From NCBI GenBank assembly GCA_041399065.1, contig JAWKTN010000004.1, positions 434,001 to 498,000 of the forward strand: 64,000 nt of DNA, in the 5' to 3' direction. The notes under the pieces are model-generated. The model did not search any database, was not told where the DNA came from, and saw only the letters and a list, made by a program, of their open reading frames with translations. The DNA comes from JAGQPD01 sp020426865. GTDB lineage: Bacteria; Planctomycetota; Planctomycetia; Pirellulales; Pirellulaceae. The position numbers were made by a program, and so were the translations under genes. How positions within the stretch are numbered: position 1 is the first letter of the stretch; each line of letters begins with the position of its first letter. Positions 25,537 to 34,033 of this stretch are shown piece by piece.

Positions 25537-27174
25537 TCAACCCCCGTACGGGCAACCGACGGTGCGTTCAATCTGAGCAATCGTTCCGGCCAGTGTGGCC
25601 TCGATGCGAGCCAACTGAGTCTCGAACATCAGCAGTTCCCGGTAAGTCTCAATCAGCGTGAAGAAGTCGGTTCGCTTTCCACGGTAGTCAGCAATCGACA
25701 GCTTGAGCGTGTCTTCTGTTCGCGGAATGATTCGGTCCTCGTAGATTCCTTCCTGCTCAACCAAAGCATCCGCCTGAGCCATCAAGCGGCGAAGTTTGCC
25801 CTGAATCGCGTCGCGTTCCGCTTCCAAACGTTGAGTCGTGCTGCTGGTCCGGTGAGAAGCCTCGCGGATTCCCGCATTGATTTTCTCACGCCAGATCGGG
25901 AGTGTAAGGCCGACAACAAAGCTGATGTTGTCATGGCCGTTGGCAACCGGACTAATGACGTTGTTGTCGTCGCTGATGATTGAATAGTTCAGACCGAGGT
26001 TGAAGTCCGGGTACTTCTGAAGACAGGCGAGCCGTTGCTTTTGACGGTCACGTTGAATCTCCCACGCCAAAGCGCGAAGCTCCGGGCTGCACTGTTCCGC
26101 AAGGCCGAGTAGTTCATCAAGTTGCTTGGGCACATTGGTCAGGCCGATGTCTTGCTGTGTTTCCGGGATCAGCGACACCGGCTGCTGTAACAACGCCGCG
26201 AGATCCGCTTGGGCTTGTTCTTTCTGTTTTCGTAAACCGACAAGCTGATCGTCCAGCCGATCCGCTTCAAGCTGTGCTCTCAGAACATCCTGCTGAGTGC
26301 CGCCACTCTTGTAGCGAGCCTCCGCGACATTCGTCAGGTCGTCGACCAGCTCGCGGGTTTCCTCGATGATTGTGATTGCTCGGGTGGCGAACCAAACTTC
26401 GTAGTAAGCCAGTCGAACCGATTCAGTGATTTCACGTTCAATCTGCTGTACTTCGGCCTGAGCCATCTGCACTTCGCGGCTGGCAATTGCCGCCTTCGTG
26501 CTCAGTTTTTCCGGCCATGGCACCCCTTGCGAGAGTTGGAACTGATGTCCCACCCGACCGCCTGCCGTTTGCAGAGCTTGATCCTGAATTGGCCAGAACG
26601 TGTTGCCCAACATCGGATCGGGCAGAGCACTGGCCTGCGGGATAACATTCGAGGCAGCGGCGACACGGTTGCGAGCAGCCCGAATCTTCGGATGATTCGC
26701 AAGTGCAGTGGCTACGAAGTATCTGACGGGTTGCTGAGTGACATTCGCGTTGCTGGCAACGCCTAATGGAATCGGTTCAACCAGTTCAACCGAACCATCT
26801 TTGACCGCTTCACTTTCGTCGATCTCATTCTCATGCGACACTTCGTCTTCGGCTTCTTCTTTTTCAGTGCCTGAGTTCTCGTCTCCTTCGGATTGCAAGG
26901 CGAGACGCAGTGGTGATGAAATGACAAGTTCTTCGTCGTACCCAACAGTTCGCACGGGCAGAGTCGGCTTGAATGCCGAATGCTTGGATTCACTCTGCAA
27001 ATCAGCGACATCCCCACTGGCGGCTACAGACCGGGGCGGTTGCCCTGAATGCGATAAGTCGCTCTGCAACGCATCGCGAGATGTCGCACAGCCACCAACG
27101 GAGAATGCCATGAGTGCCACCAGCAACCGCCGTTTCCGGGCGTTCACTGCTGAATTTGCTTGTCGATCTTCCAT
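25537..27174 (-). CDS. cusC: TolC/CusC-like outer-membrane efflux lipoprotein
   Basis: The protein has 545 aa and would form the trimeric outer-membrane duct of an RND pump. The N-terminus has a lipobox (SVGGC, Cys29). An acidic region of about 100 residues (EKEEAEDEVSHENEIDE) that ordinary CusC lacks precedes the duplicated outer-membrane efflux repeats: AARNRVAAASNVIPQA, the AYYEVWFATRAI helix, and second-half equivalents GLNYS...LPIWREKINAGIREA. The gene is divergent from the Cys-rich protein, CusB-like and CusA-like genes and shares with them a gap that contains a CsoR-type box (27270). It is therefore the likely outer-membrane partner of the 28170/30391 pair. The acidic insertion might bind metal; its function is unknown. 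Confidence 0.88.
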   Translation of the reverse strand: MEDRQANSAVNARKRRLLVALMAFSVGGCATSRDALQSDLSHSGQPPRSVAASGDVADLQSESKHSAFKPTLPVRTVGYDEELVISSPLRLALQSEGDENSGTEKEEAEDEVSHENEIDESEAVKDGSVELVEPIPLGVASNANVTQQPVRYFVATALANHPKIRAARNRVAAASNVIPQASALPDPMLGNTFWPIQDQALQTAGGRVGHQFQLSQGVPWPEKLSTKAAIASREVQMAQAEVQQIEREITESVRLAYYEVWFATRAITIIEETRELVDDLTNVAEARYKSGGTQQDVLRAQLEADRLDDQLVGLRKQKEQAQADLAALLQQPVSLIPETQQDIGLTNVPKQLDELLGLAEQCSPELRALAWEIQRDRQKQRLACLQKYPDFNLGLNYSIISDDNNVISPVANGHDNISFVVGLTLPIWREKINAGIREASHRTSSTTQRLEAERDAIQGKLRRLMAQADALVEQEGIYEDRIIPRTEDTLKLSIADYRGKRTDFFTLIETYRELLMFETQLARIEATLAGTIAQIERTVGCPYGG

Positions 27175-27269
27175 TAGTGGCTGCTCCGCAGACTACAATA
27201 AGAGGGCATTCTTGCCTGTTGTGCCAAATTGGTCTTGAACCAATCGGCCAAAATTCCGATATACTCCAT

Positions 27270-27286
27270 ATACCGTCACAGGGTAT
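27270..27286 (+). promoter_or_regulatory. CsoR-type operator, site 3
   Basis: ATACCG-TCACA-GGGTAT has one mismatch in the 6-5-6 repeat and is flanked by AT on both sides. It lies 41 bp before the rightward Cys-rich secreted protein gene and 96 bp before the leftward TolC gene, so one site could control both directions. Confidence 0.6.
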
Positions 27287-27326
27287 ATCATCGGATCGGA
27301 TTGAAGGAAACTTCCGAATAACTCAC

Positions 27327-27926
27327 ATGGCCCGCCCAACCCACATCGTCGTCAATCTTTTACTCATCGTCGCCGTGACGATGCAGCCGAGCTTGGCGTA
27401 CGGACTTCAGCAGGACTGTTCTGCTGGAGTTTCGACGGGATATACGTGCCAGGGTTGCGGTTGTTGCAAGGTTCAATCGGAAACCGCCGAGTGCCCCTGT
27501 TGCAGCGGTGAAGCGACGAAAGAGGATGACGGATGCTGCGGACACGGCCCCAAGAATCAGCACCGCGTGGCGACCTTCGCCGACGATCCCTTCGACGGAA
27601 TGGAATTGCTGGAAGGCCCGATTCCGGTTGATTCTGCTCTTGTCGATCGTGAGCAGCCATCGGGCGAACGCACTACGCACATTCAGATAGCTGATCGTGC
27701 CGCACTTGCAGCGGCGTGCCATTGCGTCACGGCTCCCGAGCCTTTCAATGCACCTGTACCTCGCTCGCCTGCTACTGAGTTGCGCGACGTGCTGACGGTC
27801 AACATTGCCTGTGTCGCTGATGTCGCAACTTCAGTCCAGCCACCGCTCTCGGCTTCCTTCGAGTTTGCTCGCGGCCCGATTGAGCCTCACTTCTCGCAGA
27901 TTGCTTTCTGTGTCTGGCGGCTGTAG
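27327..27926 (+). CDS. Secreted Cys-rich protein at the head of a CusBA unit
   Basis: The protein has 199 aa from ATG 27327. A signal peptide (about 1-25, SLAYG) is followed by a dense Cys region within about 50 residues: CQGCGCCKVQ, CPCCSG and DDGCCGHG. The remainder is ordinary until a hydrophobic C-terminus ending FCVWRL. The Cys content suggests binding of soft metal ions in the periplasm. The protein at 56140 also combines an N-terminal Cys/His cluster with a C-terminal VWRL and likewise sits beside TolC and adaptor genes, so a small family is possible. It faces the TolC gene across a CsoR-type box and precedes the CusB-like gene by 243 bp. No named family is recognised. Confidence 0.65.
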   Translation: MARPTHIVVNLLLIVAVTMQPSLAYGLQQDCSAGVSTGYTCQGCGCCKVQSETAECPCCSGEATKEDDGCCGHGPKNQHRVATFADDPFDGMELLEGPIPVDSALVDREQPSGERTTHIQIADRAALAAACHCVTAPEPFNAPVPRSPATELRDVLTVNIACVADVATSVQPPLSASFEFARGPIEPHFSQIAFCVWRL

Positions 27927-28004
27927 CCCGCTTTCTCTTCTGCGGAGTTCTGCGCGCTCGTCGTAGCGGTTCTGCGCATCCCTGTTGCATCGAAGAACGT
28001 GGCC

Positions 28005-28020
28005 TGCTGCGTACGCAGCA
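28005..28020. repeat. Perfect 16-bp palindrome before the CusB-like gene
   Basis: TGCTGCGTACGCAGCA is its own reverse complement. It lies in the 243-bp gap between the Cys-rich protein and the adaptor gene, and a further hairpin GCAGC-TTGAT-GCTGC follows at 28065-28079. These could form an RNA structure that tunes downstream expression or a protein site; no T-run follows. Confidence 0.45.
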
Positions 28021-28169
28021 CGCGGTCGAGTTTGCTTCATGCAGCTTTCCCCAACGCAATAAATGCAGCTTGATGCTGCGAGACAAAGACTGCCGTTGTC
28101 CGGTCGCGCAACACCAGCACAACCACACGATCACTTCGTGTAGCGAATAAGTACGTCAGGAGAATTGCA

Positions 28170-30380
28170 ATGACACACGACTTAAAACCAACACCGGATG
28201 ATGAGCAGGACGCCGTCAGTCCGCCGGAAGACCAGTGCACCGAAAAAGCGTCCCCTGAAACGCTTGAGGCAGATAGTCCAGAGCTGAATGATGCTCACGA
28301 TTCACATGCTGAAAGCAGTCAGGAAAGTAAAGCTGACACTGCCGGAGACGCAGCCGTTGCGGCTGATGCTTCGACGGCACAACGCTCGTCCGCAAATGCC
28401 GAAACTCAGCTTGGCGGTTGGTCATGGCTGATTCGCTTTGGCGTGAAATCGGTGGGTCTTGTTGCCGTTGGAGCGTTGCTGTTGTTTCTGCTCGGTGTCG
28501 CTCAGCGAACCGAGTGGGTGACGGCTGACGGCTTCTCGGGTTCATCCGCTGAATCCGCCGCAGAAGCAGGCAGTGGTGGCGAAGACAAACGATACATCTG
28601 CCCCATGATGTGTACACCGCCATCAACCGAACCGGGACGCTGTCCTGTCTGTGCGATGGAGCTTGTCGAAGCGACCAGCGGTGGTGGTGGCGATGGTATC
28701 TCCGTCACGATCGAAGCATCTGCCCGCAGGCTGGTTGGGATTCAGACGGCGATGTCCAAGATGGGACAAGTCACTCGCACGATTCGCACGATTGGCTCGA
28801 TTGACTTCGACGAAAGCCGACTGTCCACAATCTCGGCCTACATCGACGGACGCTTGGAGAAGATGTACGCCGACTACGCCGGTGTTCAGGTCAGTGAAGG
28901 CGACGATCTTGCATTGATCTACAGTCCGCAGCTCTATTCCGCCCAAACGGAGTTCGTCACTAGCCTCGAAGGGAGTTCCTCAAAACGCTTTCAAATTGGT
29001 GACAGTAACTTGCAGGATATGGCTCGTGAGAACCTCAGCGAGCTGGGGATGACGACCGAGCAGATTGAGACGCTTCGCAAAAACCGAAAACCACAATCGC
29101 GGATTCGGATTAAGTCGCCTCAAAGCGGAACCGTGATCGAAAAGACGGCTGTTGAAGGTGATTACGTCAAGACCGGGCAGAAGCTCTATCGCATCGCCGA
29201 CCTGACTTCCGTTTGGTTGATGCTTGATCTGTTCCCTGACGACGCGGCAACCGTTCGGTTTGGTCAACAGGTGGAAGCGGAAATTCAGTCCATGCCCGGC
29301 GAGGTCTTTACTGGACGAGTGGCATTCATCGACCCAACGGTAAACAAGAAAACTCGCACTGTGCGAGTTCGCGTCGAAGTGATGAACTTCGATGGCAAAT
29401 TGCGGCCGGGAGATTACGCGACGGCTCGCATTGCTGTCCCTGCGATACCCACCAAGCTGGTTTACGACCCGGCACTGTCCGGCAAATACATCAGTCCGAT
29501 GCACCCCCAAGTGATCCGCGATGAACCGGGTGACTGCCCGCTTTGCGGAATGGACCTAGTGCCCACGGTGCAGCTTGGATACGCCACCGAGCCGCAACCT
29601 GAACAACGAGTTGTAACCGTCCCGCGTGACTCCGTCTTGCTAACTGGTGACAGCGGTGTGATCTACGTCGAGACGGAACCCGGTCGATTCGAGATTCGCC
29701 GAGTGACGGTTGGCCCGATGAACGACGACGAGGCGGTCATTATCGAAGGGTTAGCCGCTGGGGAAACGGTTGCCACCGGTGGGAACTTCCTGATCGACTC
29801 ACAGATGCAACTTGCCGGAAATCCTTCTTTGATGGACCCGTCCAAAGCGCCGAGCTATTCACCGGGACCGCTTGAACTACCGGACTCGCAACCGGTCATG
29901 CTGGCTGGTAAGTCCGCGAGTGACTTTGACAAAGCCTATGACGCGTACTTCGAGATTCAATGTGCAATGGCAGCGGACATGACACCGCCGCCCGTTGCCC
30001 TCAATACGCTGTTGGATTCGTTGGCACGTTTGGAAATGTCTGCCGATGTTCCCGACGACACTCAAAAACACCTTGCGAAATCGCGTCGAGCCGCCTTGCG
30101 AATGGATGGCTCGCTGGAAACTGCCCGCGAAGCCTATCGAGCGGTCAGTCACGGAATGCTTCGAGCTGCCACCCTCGCTCGTGGCCCCAAGACGGCGAAA
30201 GCACTGACGCATTATTACTGCCCAATGGTGCCCGGTGGCGGTGGCGACTGGATGCAACCGGGCGGAGAACTCGCCAATCCGTATTGGGGCGACGAAATGC
30301 TTCGCTGCGGTGAAGTCGTTCGCGACATGGCAATCGCTGAGCCTGATTCGGCTCCTTCCATTGCTCGAATGCCGAATTAG
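28170..30380 (+). CDS. cusB: CusB-like RND adaptor with two metal-binding fingers
   Basis: The protein has 736 aa. An acidic cytoplasmic N-terminus precedes one membrane helix (about 86-110). A degenerate metal-binding finger (142-166, ICPMMC...CPVCAMEL) leads into the adaptor core (lipoyl-like hairpin and beta-barrel). A canonical finger (439-464, SPMHPQV...CPLCGMDLVP) and a C-terminal CPM...NPYWGDEMLRC unit (682-716) follow. Layout matches the adaptor at 4594, so they are paralogues with the same pump type. AGGAGA precedes ATG 28170. The permease gene follows after 10 bp, so the pair is certainly one operon. The function is to bind periplasmic copper or silver and load it into the CusA-like pump and TolC duct. 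Confidence 0.9.
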   Translation: MTHDLKPTPDDEQDAVSPPEDQCTEKASPETLEADSPELNDAHDSHAESSQESKADTAGDAAVAADASTAQRSSANAETQLGGWSWLIRFGVKSVGLVAVGALLLFLLGVAQRTEWVTADGFSGSSAESAAEAGSGGEDKRYICPMMCTPPSTEPGRCPVCAMELVEATSGGGGDGISVTIEASARRLVGIQTAMSKMGQVTRTIRTIGSIDFDESRLSTISAYIDGRLEKMYADYAGVQVSEGDDLALIYSPQLYSAQTEFVTSLEGSSSKRFQIGDSNLQDMARENLSELGMTTEQIETLRKNRKPQSRIRIKSPQSGTVIEKTAVEGDYVKTGQKLYRIADLTSVWLMLDLFPDDAATVRFGQQVEAEIQSMPGEVFTGRVAFIDPTVNKKTRTVRVRVEVMNFDGKLRPGDYATARIAVPAIPTKLVYDPALSGKYISPMHPQVIRDEPGDCPLCGMDLVPTVQLGYATEPQPEQRVVTVPRDSVLLTGDSGVIYVETEPGRFEIRRVTVGPMNDDEAVIIEGLAAGETVATGGNFLIDSQMQLAGNPSLMDPSKAPSYSPGPLELPDSQPVMLAGKSASDFDKAYDAYFEIQCAMAADMTPPPVALNTLLDSLARLEMSADVPDDTQKHLAKSRRAALRMDGSLETAREAYRAVSHGMLRAATLARGPKTAKALTHYYCPMVPGGGGDWMQPGGELANPYWGDEMLRCGEVVRDMAIAEPDSAPSIARMPN

Positions 30381-30390
30381 GAGAAGCACG

Positions 30391-33300
30391 ATGCTAAACA
30401 TCATCATTCGATTTTGCGTGAAAGAGCCTTGGCTTGTCTTGCTACTTGCAGTCGGCATGAGTGTCGGTGGCTGGTTTGCCTATCAGTCGGTTCCGATCGA
30501 CGCTATTCCTAACGTCGGTGAGAATCAGGTCATCGTGTTGACGCCGTGGCCCGGTCGTTCACCAAAAGACATCGAAGACCAAGTAACGTATCCACTCAGC
30601 GTTTCGCTGCTCGCCGTGCCGGGAGCCGAATCAGTTCGTGGCAAGAGCATGTTCGGCTACAGCTTTGTGCAGGTGACGTTCAAGGATGAAATCGACTTCT
30701 ATTGGGCACGAAGCCGCGTCTCGGAACAGCTTGGCACGGCGGCGTCTCAGTTGCCTGACGGAGTTGTTCCCCAACTTGGACCAGACGCCACCGGACTGGG
30801 GCAAATCTACTACTACACCTTGAAGCCACCCAAAGACGGAATGAGCTTGGCGGACCTGCGAAGCATGCAGGACTTCGTCATCAAGTACGAACTCCAAGCG
30901 GTCGAAGGCGTCAGCGAAGTCGCATCCATCGGCGGTTATGTTCGGCAATATCAGATCGAAGTTGATCCCGACAAGCTGCGGTTCCACGACGTGCCACTCG
31001 ATGCACTGGCAAAAGCCATCAAAGGTTCCAACTTGGATGTTGGAGCCAAGACCGTCGAAACGACTGGCATGGAATACATCGTTCGCGGCAAGGGGTTTCT
31101 TGGGACCGATGGCGACCAGCGAAAAGCGATCCGCGACATCGAAGAGACGGTGATCACTCAGCGAGATGGAGTCCCGGTTCGCGTTCAGGACGTTGCCAAA
31201 GTTCAGCTTGGACCGGACTTTCGCCGAGGAGCACTCGATTACAACGGAGCCGAAGCGGTAGGCGGTGTCGTAGTAATGCGCTACGGCGAGAATCCTCGCG
31301 TGGTCATTGATCGCGTCAAGGAAAAGATTGCCCAGATCGAACCGGCACTCAAGGGAGTCACCATTCATGGGGTCTACGACCGTACGGGATTGATCAATGA
31401 AACGATGGCCACGTTAACGCACGCATTGCGTGATGAGATTCTCATTACCGCCGTCATTATCCTGCTGTTCCTGCTCCACATTCGCAGCAGCTTCATTGTC
31501 GCCATTTGTTTGCCTGCTGCCGTGCTGATGTCGTTCATCGCCATGCACGTGGTCGGTGTCGAATCGAACATCATGTCGCTGGCGGGAATCGCGATCGCCA
31601 TTGGCACGATGGTCGATATGGGAATCATTGTTTCCGAGAACATCTATCAGCACTTGGCCGATTGGGAGACGAAGCAGGCTGATGGAGAGGCGTTGAGTGT
31701 TGAGAGTCGCAAGAGCCGAGTCGAGGTCGTCTACGAAGCGGCGATCGAAGTTGCACCGGCTGTTGTGACGGCAGTCGCAACGACCATCGTCAGCTTTTTG
31801 CCTGTCTTCTTCCTCACCGGGCGGGACTATCGGCTCTTCTCTCCGCTGGCCTACACCAAGACGTTTGCGATCGCTGCCGCGATGATCACTGCTGTGACAA
31901 TCGTGCCCGCAATGTCACGCTTGATGCTTCGCAGTGCCAAATACCGGAAGCGAACCGCACTGATCGCGGGTATCGGATTTGCCGGATTGCTCGGCGCAGC
32001 CGCTCACTTCATGTGGGGAGGACGACTGGCCGAACACTTTGGAATCAATGCTTGGATTGTCACCGTTGGTGCCATACTGGTCGGGTTCGTTTTCGCGTGG
32101 CAACTGTTGCGGGAACGCATTCGCCCCATCGAAGAAATCCCAAGCAGCCGTTTCGTTCGCTGGCTGTATGCCGCTCGACTTCGACAGGCACTCAATCACA
32201 AAATCTTTGCACTTTCCTTTCCAGCGATGCTTTTGGTCATCGGTTTGGGAGCATGGATTGGAATGCCGACGGTACTGCGACCGGTGGAGAAAGTCGCCAA
32301 CGTCTTCGGGGCTGATCTCAACCAGTTTCCGGGCTACGTCGATGCCAAGCACGTTTTCACCGGACTTCAAAGTGATGACTGGATTGCACTGGATGAAGGC
32401 AGTTGGTTCTACATGCCAACGCTTTATCCCGCCGCGAGCTTTTCACAGGCGATGCAGGTCTTGCAGACGCAAGATGTACTGATTGGCCAGATTCCAGAAG
32501 TCAAAGATGTGCTCGGAAAAATCGGGCGAGTTGAATCGGCTCTCGACCCGGCCCCCGCTGCGATGGTCGAAACCTACATCATGCTCAAGCCAGAGAGTGA
32601 GTGGCGTGAAGGAGTGACTGCCCGCGATGTTTGGGACGAGATCAACAAAGTCGCCACGCTTCCGGGTGTAACACCAGCGAGTGCCTTGCAACCGATTGAA
32701 GGGCGAGTCGTGATGCTCCAATCGGGCATCAAGGCTCCGATGGCCATTCGCGTTTACGGCGACAAGCTGGACACGCTGGCCGATGCCGCAATGGATGTTG
32801 CTGCAAACTTGAAGACTTCACCGCTCGTCAATGCCGGAACCGTCAATCCTGACATTGTGCTGGGCAAGCCGTACATCGAATTCACTGTCAATCGCGAAGC
32901 CGCCTCACGCTACGGCATGAGTGCTTCGATGGTCAATCAAGTGATTGAAACGGCACTTGGCGGAATGAATCTGATTAAGACGGTCGAGGGTCGGGAACGC
33001 TATCCGGTGCGGCTGCGGTACAACCGAGACCTGCGAGAACGCATCGACCAACTTAGCCGATTGCCTGTAGTAACTCACAGCGGAGCCGTCGTGCCGCTCG
33101 AAGAGCTTGCCAAGCTGGAAACTACTTGGGGGCCGGGAGCAATCAATAGCGAGAATGGTCGCTTGGTGGCTCACGTGTCGTTCATGACAAATGGGGCCAA
33201 GGGCGATTTGGAGTCAGTCACTGCGATTGAAGAACAGCTTCGCGAAGCTCAGTTGCTACCCCCGTCTGACCCGAAACGACTTTCCCTGCCCGCAGGTTAC

Positions 33301-33930
33301 TCCTTGGAAGCCGTCGGCAGTTTCCGAAATCAAATCGAAGCCAACACGAGGCTGATGTGGATTATCCCGGTCGTCATTCTGATCAACCTGCTGCTGATTT
33401 ACTTCGAGTTTCGCAACCTGCCGATCTCGATGGCAGTCTTTAGCGGCATTCCCGTGGCTTTCGCCGGAGGGATGGTGTTGGTCGCATGGATGGAAGTCGA
33501 ACTGAACACCGCCGTCTGGGTCGGCTTTATCGCTCTCTTTGGATTGGCCGTGGATGATGGCGTTGTCATGGCAACCTACATCCACCAGTTGCTAAAGCGA
33601 CGCACAGTTAGCAGCGTCGAAGACATTCGCAATACGGTCTACGACGCAGGACTCAAACGCATTCGCCCATGCGTGATGACAACAGTCACGACGCTGGCCG
33701 CACTCGTTCCCGTTTTGATTGCCACCGGACGCGGTGCCGATGTCGCTCGCGCGATGGCCATTCCGGTCTTTGGCGGAATGTTGGCGGAACCGTTTACGTC
33801 ATTCATCGTCCCCACCCTCTATTCCGCATATTTGGAAACCAAGATGCGTTTCGGATTTAGCGATCCGTTGTGGGAAGGCACTGAAGAGATGCCGACTACG
33901 CAGGAGGAGGAACTCATGAATGCAGCTTAG
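30391..33930 (+). CDS. cusA: CusA-like heavy-metal RND efflux permease
   Basis: The protein has 1179 aa and is a proton-driven inner-membrane pump. Typical features are VDAIPNVGENQVIVLTPW in the first periplasmic part, the monovalent-type motif GIAIAIGTMVDMGIIVSEN, PASALQPIEGRVVMLQSGIKAPM, and the C-terminal GLAVDDGVVMATY region. It has about two extra hydrophobic helices (nt 31950-32110) between canonical helices six and seven, a milder form of the insertion seen in the 1329-residue pump at 7071. AGGAG precedes ATG 30391; longer upstream frame is out of register with the adaptor gene's own coding. It follows the adaptor by 10 bp and is divergently linked to the TolC gene, giving a complete three-part export set. 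Confidence 0.93.
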   Translation: MLNIIIRFCVKEPWLVLLLAVGMSVGGWFAYQSVPIDAIPNVGENQVIVLTPWPGRSPKDIEDQVTYPLSVSLLAVPGAESVRGKSMFGYSFVQVTFKDEIDFYWARSRVSEQLGTAASQLPDGVVPQLGPDATGLGQIYYYTLKPPKDGMSLADLRSMQDFVIKYELQAVEGVSEVASIGGYVRQYQIEVDPDKLRFHDVPLDALAKAIKGSNLDVGAKTVETTGMEYIVRGKGFLGTDGDQRKAIRDIEETVITQRDGVPVRVQDVAKVQLGPDFRRGALDYNGAEAVGGVVVMRYGENPRVVIDRVKEKIAQIEPALKGVTIHGVYDRTGLINETMATLTHALRDEILITAVIILLFLLHIRSSFIVAICLPAAVLMSFIAMHVVGVESNIMSLAGIAIAIGTMVDMGIIVSENIYQHLADWETKQADGEALSVESRKSRVEVVYEAAIEVAPAVVTAVATTIVSFLPVFFLTGRDYRLFSPLAYTKTFAIAAAMITAVTIVPAMSRLMLRSAKYRKRTALIAGIGFAGLLGAAAHFMWGGRLAEHFGINAWIVTVGAILVGFVFAWQLLRERIRPIEEIPSSRFVRWLYAARLRQALNHKIFALSFPAMLLVIGLGAWIGMPTVLRPVEKVANVFGADLNQFPGYVDAKHVFTGLQSDDWIALDEGSWFYMPTLYPAASFSQAMQVLQTQDVLIGQIPEVKDVLGKIGRVESALDPAPAAMVETYIMLKPESEWREGVTARDVWDEINKVATLPGVTPASALQPIEGRVVMLQSGIKAPMAIRVYGDKLDTLADAAMDVAANLKTSPLVNAGTVNPDIVLGKPYIEFTVNREAASRYGMSASMVNQVIETALGGMNLIKTVEGRERYPVRLRYNRDLRERIDQLSRLPVVTHSGAVVPLEELAKLETTWGPGAINSENGRLVAHVSFMTNGAKGDLESVTAIEEQLREAQLLPPSDPKRLSLPAGYSLEAVGSFRNQIEANTRLMWIIPVVILINLLLIYFEFRNLPISMAVFSGIPVAFAGGMVLVAWMEVELNTAVWVGFIALFGLAVDDGVVMATYIHQLLKRRTVSSVEDIRNTVYDAGLKRIRPCVMTTVTTLAALVPVLIATGRGADVARAMAIPVFGGMLAEPFTSFIVPTLYSAYLETKMRFGFSDPLWEGTEEMPTTQEEELMNAA

Positions 33931-34033
33931 AAAAAAAACTGAACTGTTCGTGAAGGAATCGTTTCTTCAAGCATCCAAGTGTCACGGAGGCCCTTGGAAC
34001 ACATACACCCCAATCTTAACCGGGAGAACAAGG

